The notes below the pieces were generated by a model. It saw only the letters and a program-made list of their open reading frames with translations, did no database searches and had not been told where the DNA came from. The position numbers were made by a program, and so were the translations under genes. A DNA stretch of 64,000 nucleotides from an uncultured Verrucomicrobiota bacterium (GTDB lineage Bacteria; Verrucomicrobiota; Verrucomicrobiia; Limisphaerales; UBA9464). The stretch lies in NCBI GenBank assembly GCA_903916195.1, contig CAIWVP010000034.1, positions 1-64,000 of the forward strand. Direction: 5' to 3'. Below, in pieces: positions 63,246-64,000 of the stretch (position 1 is its first letter; every line of letters begins with the position of its first letter).

Positions 63246-64000
63246 ATGCCTACCCACCACTTCTCCCGCCGCACGTTCCTCCGCGGAGTCGGCGTCACCA
63301 TGGCGCTGCCGTGGATGGAATCCATGACCGTCTGGGGCGACGCCCCGCCGTCGGGTGTCCGGCCCGCCAGCGAGGCACCGGTCCGGCTCGCCGTGCTCTT
63401 CTCCGGGAACGGCTTCCACTCCAAGGAATGGTGGGCCAAGGGCGAAGGCAAGCAGATGGAGCTCGGCAAGGTGCTCGCGCCGTTGTCGGACTTCCGCGAA
63501 AAGATGCTCTTCATCCGCGGCCTCCACAACGAGGAGGCCCTCAAGGGCAACATCCACAGCTCGCAGACCGGCAACCTCCTCTCCGGCGCGCCGCTCGCCT
63601 CCGGTGGCGAGATCCGCTCCGGCACCAGCATCGACCAACTCCTGGCCCAGCGCTACGGCCGCTCGACCAAGGTCCCCAGCCTCGTGCTCGGCTGCGAGAA
63701 ATCGAACCCTTCGGTCCACAAGAACTACTCGATGCTCTACAGCTCCCACATCTCGTGGAGCTCGCCGACCACGCCGACGCCGCTGGAGATCTATCCCGCG
63801 CTGGCGTTCGACCGGTTGTTCAAGGACGGCGCGGACAAGGGCGACAAGAGCGTGCTCGACGCCGTGCTTGCGGATGCCGCGGATCTCCGCCGGAACATCA
63901 GCCGCGGCGACCAGCACAAGCTCGACGAATATCTCGATTCCGTCCGCGACGTGGAGCAGCGCATCGAGAACGCCGGCAAAAAGGGCGAGCTCCAAGGCTG
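63246..64000 (+). CDS. DUF1552 protein, 3'-truncated by the window edge
   Basis: The frame is open to the window end and encodes the first 251 residues of a DUF1552 protein. The N-terminus is a twin-arginine-type signal (SRRTFLRGVGVTMALPWM), so export in folded form is likely. Typical blocks are RLAVLFSGNGFHSKEWW, FIRGLHNEEALKGNIHSS, LASGGEIRSGTSIDQLLAQRYG and LVLGCEKSNPSVHKNYSM. In PVC genomes DUF1552 genes usually pair with DUF1592/DUF1588 cytochrome genes; no such gene is seen upstream. The function is unknown. The ORF track omitted this frame because it has no stop. Confidence 0.9.
   Translation, partial: MPTHHFSRRTFLRGVGVTMALPWMESMTVWGDAPPSGVRPASEAPVRLAVLFSGNGFHSKEWWAKGEGKQMELGKVLAPLSDFREKMLFIRGLHNEEALKGNIHSSQTGNLLSGAPLASGGEIRSGTSIDQLLAQRYGRSTKVPSLVLGCEKSNPSVHKNYSMLYSSHISWSSPTTPTPLEIYPALAFDRLFKDGADKGDKSVLDAVLADAADLRRNISRGDQHKLDEYLDSVRDVEQRIENAGKKGELQG

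Noticed and set aside
1-64000. CRISPR arrays, tRNAs and insertion sequences
   Set aside because: Looked for regularly spaced repeats, T-loop signatures such as GGTTCRANNCC in gaps, and transposase motifs; none was found by eye.

Overview
The window looks like a chromosomal segment of a GC-rich, Gram-negative member of the Verrucomicrobiota (PVC superphylum). The evidence is the set of secreted protein types that crowd PVC genomes: a PVC-type membrane-bound dehydrogenase/HEAT/cytochrome protein, ThuA and DUF1080 proteins, a DUF1552 protein, FG-GAP/ASPIC-UnbV and DUF6797-type proteins, and a planctomycete-type cytochrome fused to WD40 repeats. A Kdo transferase (waaA), a FadL-type porin and a TolC-type channel show a Gram-negative envelope. 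Family and taxon calls come from reading the sequence and from memory; no database was searched. No tRNA, CRISPR array, insertion sequence or prophage was seen.

Layout. 1-4.5 kb: the end of a metallo-beta-lactamase-fold hydrolase and a large PVC cytochrome protein. 4.5-12.6 kb: a CusCBA-like heavy-metal efflux operon carrying three paralogous YHS-like lipoproteins and a Cys-rich small protein. 12.6-18 kb: waaA (convergent with cusA), a repeat-rich intergenic region, and pyruvate carboxylase. 18-22.8 kb: a sugar-acid module (GntP permease, IlvD/Edd dehydratase, DHDPS-family enzyme). 22.8-28.9 kb: a dehydroquinate-synthase-like cyclase, ThuA-DUF1080, fmt, adk, a membrane protein and a DUF721 protein. 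29-38.3 kb: three very different exported proteins and fabI. 38.4-47.4 kb: a short-chain dehydrogenase, a FadL porin, a SAM-methyltransferase, a six-TM hybrid histidine kinase and two receiver-kinase proteins. 47.5-53.4 kb: pyruvate kinase with a one-base frameshift, xth, a helix-hairpin-helix protein, DUF1080, WD40-cytochrome and bioD. 53.5-60.8 kb: LTA-synthase-like sulfatase, IscX, RidA, an RRM protein, a YvlD-type membrane protein, an L,D-transpeptidase and a PqaA-type protein. 60.9-64 kb: RNase P RNA, an M56 protease/BlaI repressor pair, and the start of a DUF1552 protein.

The most notable region is 38.4-47.4 kb. Its methyltransferase, six-TM sensor kinase and two REC-plus-kinase regulators resemble in type the PhcB-PhcS-PhcR-PhcQ system, by which Ralstonia makes and senses 3-hydroxy fatty-acid methyl esters. 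Here the set sits beside a short-chain reductase and a FadL-type hydrophobic-compound porin. One regulator has lost the phospho-acceptor His and the other has a degenerate ATP-binding core. I propose a Phc-like lipid quorum-sensing system in this phylum; the chemistry is inference.

Genome-style features also stand out: inverted dispersed repeats, 7- and 8-nt tandem repeats (one inside a signal-peptide coding region), and many start codons without an obvious Shine-Dalgarno sequence.
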